From assembly GCF_036323735.1 (NCBI RefSeq), contig NC_086025.1:106464188-106528187 (forward strand): a stretch of 64,000 bases of DNA. The letters are read 5' to 3'. A program made the position numbers and the translations under genes. This document shows positions 62,063-64,000 of the stretch, in pieces (within the stretch, counting starts at the first letter, position 1; each line of letters starts with the position of its first letter). Under the pieces are notes generated by a model, which ran no database searches, was not told the origin of the DNA, and saw nothing but the letters and a program-made list of their open reading frames with translations. Source of the DNA: Rattus norvegicus (taxonomy: Eukaryota; Chordata; Mammalia; Rodentia; Muridae).

Positions 62063-63114
62063 AGCAAATGCAAGGAGCGTGTGCAGACGAGCAAGTGCTT
62101 ACAGGAGTGTAACAATGAACAATGGTGCCAATCAGGAGAAACAGTCTGTGCCAACTCATGCCAATTTTCACAGACAATGGCAACCTAGACCCCCTGATGC
62201 CACTCTCGAGTCTCTCTTGGTCCCGTGATGCTGACTGGTCTCTAGCACTCTGAGCAGTACTCACAGCCTTAAGTCCTTCACTTAACAATCAGCCCAAGTC
62301 TGAGTCATCATTTTAACATGCTCAGCAATTCTCTTTAATTCTTCCACCCACAGGAAGCTGCCTTCTACCGACTGAGTTAATCCATGACAGGACAAATGGT
62401 CAGGTCCATCTTGTAGCCCAGAGAAGTGGCTGGGAACAGACACTCTGGGCCAGCTCCATGGGCCTTTGGAGCTAGGCCTTTAAGGGTCAGTGTTCACCTA
62501 GACTGGGATGCTTCTCTCTCTCTCTAGGTATAGCATGGCAGCTAGAGTGTGACCTGAGCCATGGCTCTGAGGCTCACCTTCCCCATCTAAGCATAGGGAG
62601 AGCACAGTTCTTTGGCGGAAGGGTGAACAAGCAGAGGGCATCCCTGAAAAACCATATGAGTTTTGTAGGGGCAGAGAAGACAGCATGAAGGCAACAGAGA
62701 GACGTCAGAGGCCATCTCCCACAGTCTTCTATCCCAGAAGCCTGGGAGGAGAATTCTAGCACTCCAGCTGCTGGGAGGGATGGAGGATGGAAAGGCCTTG
62801 TGCTGTCTCTATACAGGGAAGGCTCACTGCCCCCACCTGCCTAGCAGGGAACAGGGGACCTTCTCAGGTGAAGACAGGCTCCTTGGGCCATTGGGGGATG
62901 ACAGATCTAGGCATGAGCATGGGGAGGGCATAGGATTAAGGGGCATTCCAAATAAGGTGAGTCACCAGGTGGAGAGAAGGTGAGAGAGGCTGGATCACGT
63001 CCCCACCACACCGCAGCAAGGGTCTGCTTGCCTACCGCTCTCCATCTACCACACACTGGGAAGCCATGGAGAGTCATGCTCCTGCAGAATAACAAGAAGT
63101 CTCTTTGTCAGATG
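62063..63114. other. Nothing recognised apart from a possible pseudoexon
   Basis: A segment ending at AATAAG/GTGAGTC (62,957) is preceded by a good acceptor (ACCTGCCTAGCAG, ending near 62,848) and is open in one frame. There is no further support. Confidence 0.35.
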
Positions 63115-63870
63115 CGGGGGGAACAGTAGCTGCCAAAGAGCAACTCCAAACCGTTTTGCATAAACCAAGTGCTTTAGACGCAGATATCAATACGATGTGA
63201 GTCTGGAGGACGATAGCACTACTCTTGGCGGTCGGATTAAGTGTGATTTAAAAGTTGCTTTTCCTTATCTTTCTAAAATGAACTCGTGCTATCTCTGCAG
63301 AGGCGAGGGGATACTATCGCAAGAAGAAAGGCAATGTTATTCCAGGGTGGTTGGCCAGGAGCTGCATTAAGATGAGAAGTAGCGGCCAGGCCTGTGCCTA
63401 CTGGGATGGGGCGGAGGGGACAGAATGAGACTGGCAAAGGCAACGGGAGGTAGAGCAAACAAAGCCCAACACCACAAACACTCGGAGTCGGGAGAAAATG
63501 CTGAGAAGGAAAAGGGATTAAAACAACAGCAGCCTGGAACAGCTTCGGCAGACAGGCGGAGCCCTGCTGATGAAAACATTGGGCCAGCACAGTGTGAAGT
63601 GGGATGCTCACATAAATGTCACATATGATTACCAGTGCCACTGCGGCTTCTAATCGAGTCAAGCACGGGTGATGAAGCTTTCTCTGACTAGCACGTGACA
63701 AGGCCATTGCTCTGTAGCTGCCACTGAGGCCCTCTGTCCCCTCCAGTGCCAGACGAGACGCGATAGACAGACAAGGCGAAAAGCGTGTTAGGGACACGTG
63801 GAGCGAGAAGGACCCACTTCCTGGGCTGGTGTGCACCTTTGGAGGTTGAAACAGAAGAGTCAAGCTCGTG
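63115..63870. promoter_or_regulatory. CpG-retaining, non-repetitive candidate regulatory element
   Basis: I counted about 29 CpG dinucleotides in 755 bp, several-fold above the window background, with only moderate GC content. It contains GGCGGTCGGATTAAGTG (OTX/NKX-like), a CACGTG E-box near 63,693 and another near 63,797. It has no recognisable interspersed repeat. The longest open frame of the window (203 codons, minus strand, 63,273-63,884) lies across it. That frame gives a low-complexity P/S/L-rich peptide without a recognisable domain, so I treat the segment as regulatory rather than coding. It could be a distal CpG-rich enhancer or the edge of a promoter. Confidence 0.4.
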
Positions 63871-64000
63871 AGAGACTGATTCAACTAGAAAAGTCCTCTA
63901 GTCATCCAGCTTAATATTGGAAAGGCCAGGCTGTTAGGATATAAACATCAGAGTCCTGAGTAATATATGAGGTTGACAATTAGGCGCAGGCAGTGGTTCC

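Noticed and set aside
1..64000. CRISPR arrays, tRNA/rRNA genes, snRNA pseudogenes, bacterial operons, complete retroviral genes
   Set aside because: Looked for characteristic repeats and motifs on both strands and saw none; tRNA-like sequences are SINE heads.

Overview
The window reads as euchromatic nuclear DNA of a muroid rodent, most likely mouse or a close relative. The evidence is the repeat set: old 7SL-derived B1, tRNA-derived ID, B3 and B4-type SINEs, a rodent LTR-like repeat present twice, many long CA/GA microsatellites, and much older MIR, L2 and L1M relics shared by mammals. CpG is strongly depleted almost everywhere. There is no bacterial gene architecture, operon, CRISPR array, tRNA or rRNA. 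No complete protein-coding gene is visible. Nearly all open frames are short and behave like chance frames, with several overlapping on both strands.

Layout. Positions 1-10,000: an ID-B1 fusion SINE, then mostly unique DNA with MIR/LTR relics and one CpG-retaining patch near 9.5-9.85 kb. 10-26 kb: five dinucleotide microsatellites, B3, B1 and composite SINEs, a CpG-retaining patch at 13.3-13.7 kb, an (ACAGC)n tract at 20.3 kb, and a conserved-looking AT-rich block with a hairpin at 21.84-22.01 kb. 26-41 kb: a 58-bp minisatellite, a diverged direct duplication (31.5 and 33.0 kb), several MIRs, an almost complete LTR-like element (37.05-37.44 kb) and a large GA/GACAGA tract. 41-50 kb: the best gene evidence, namely two minus-strand exon-like segments (42,022-42,142 and 49,396-49,576), each with a strong splice acceptor, an open frame and retained CpGs. 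50-58 kb: L2, B1, B4-type and ID SINEs, an L1M tail and an antisense L1 fragment between two TATG-type microsatellites. 58-64 kb: mostly unique DNA with regulatory-looking blocks, ending in a CpG-retaining 0.75-kb segment at 63.1-63.9 kb.

Interpretation. The simplest reading is intronic and intergenic DNA, possibly of a minus-strand gene represented by one or two exons, with several candidate regulatory elements. I could not name the gene from the peptide fragments. Conservation alignment and RNA evidence would be needed to confirm any exon or regulatory call. I do not see a convincing novel biological system; the leads worth checking are listed as findings.
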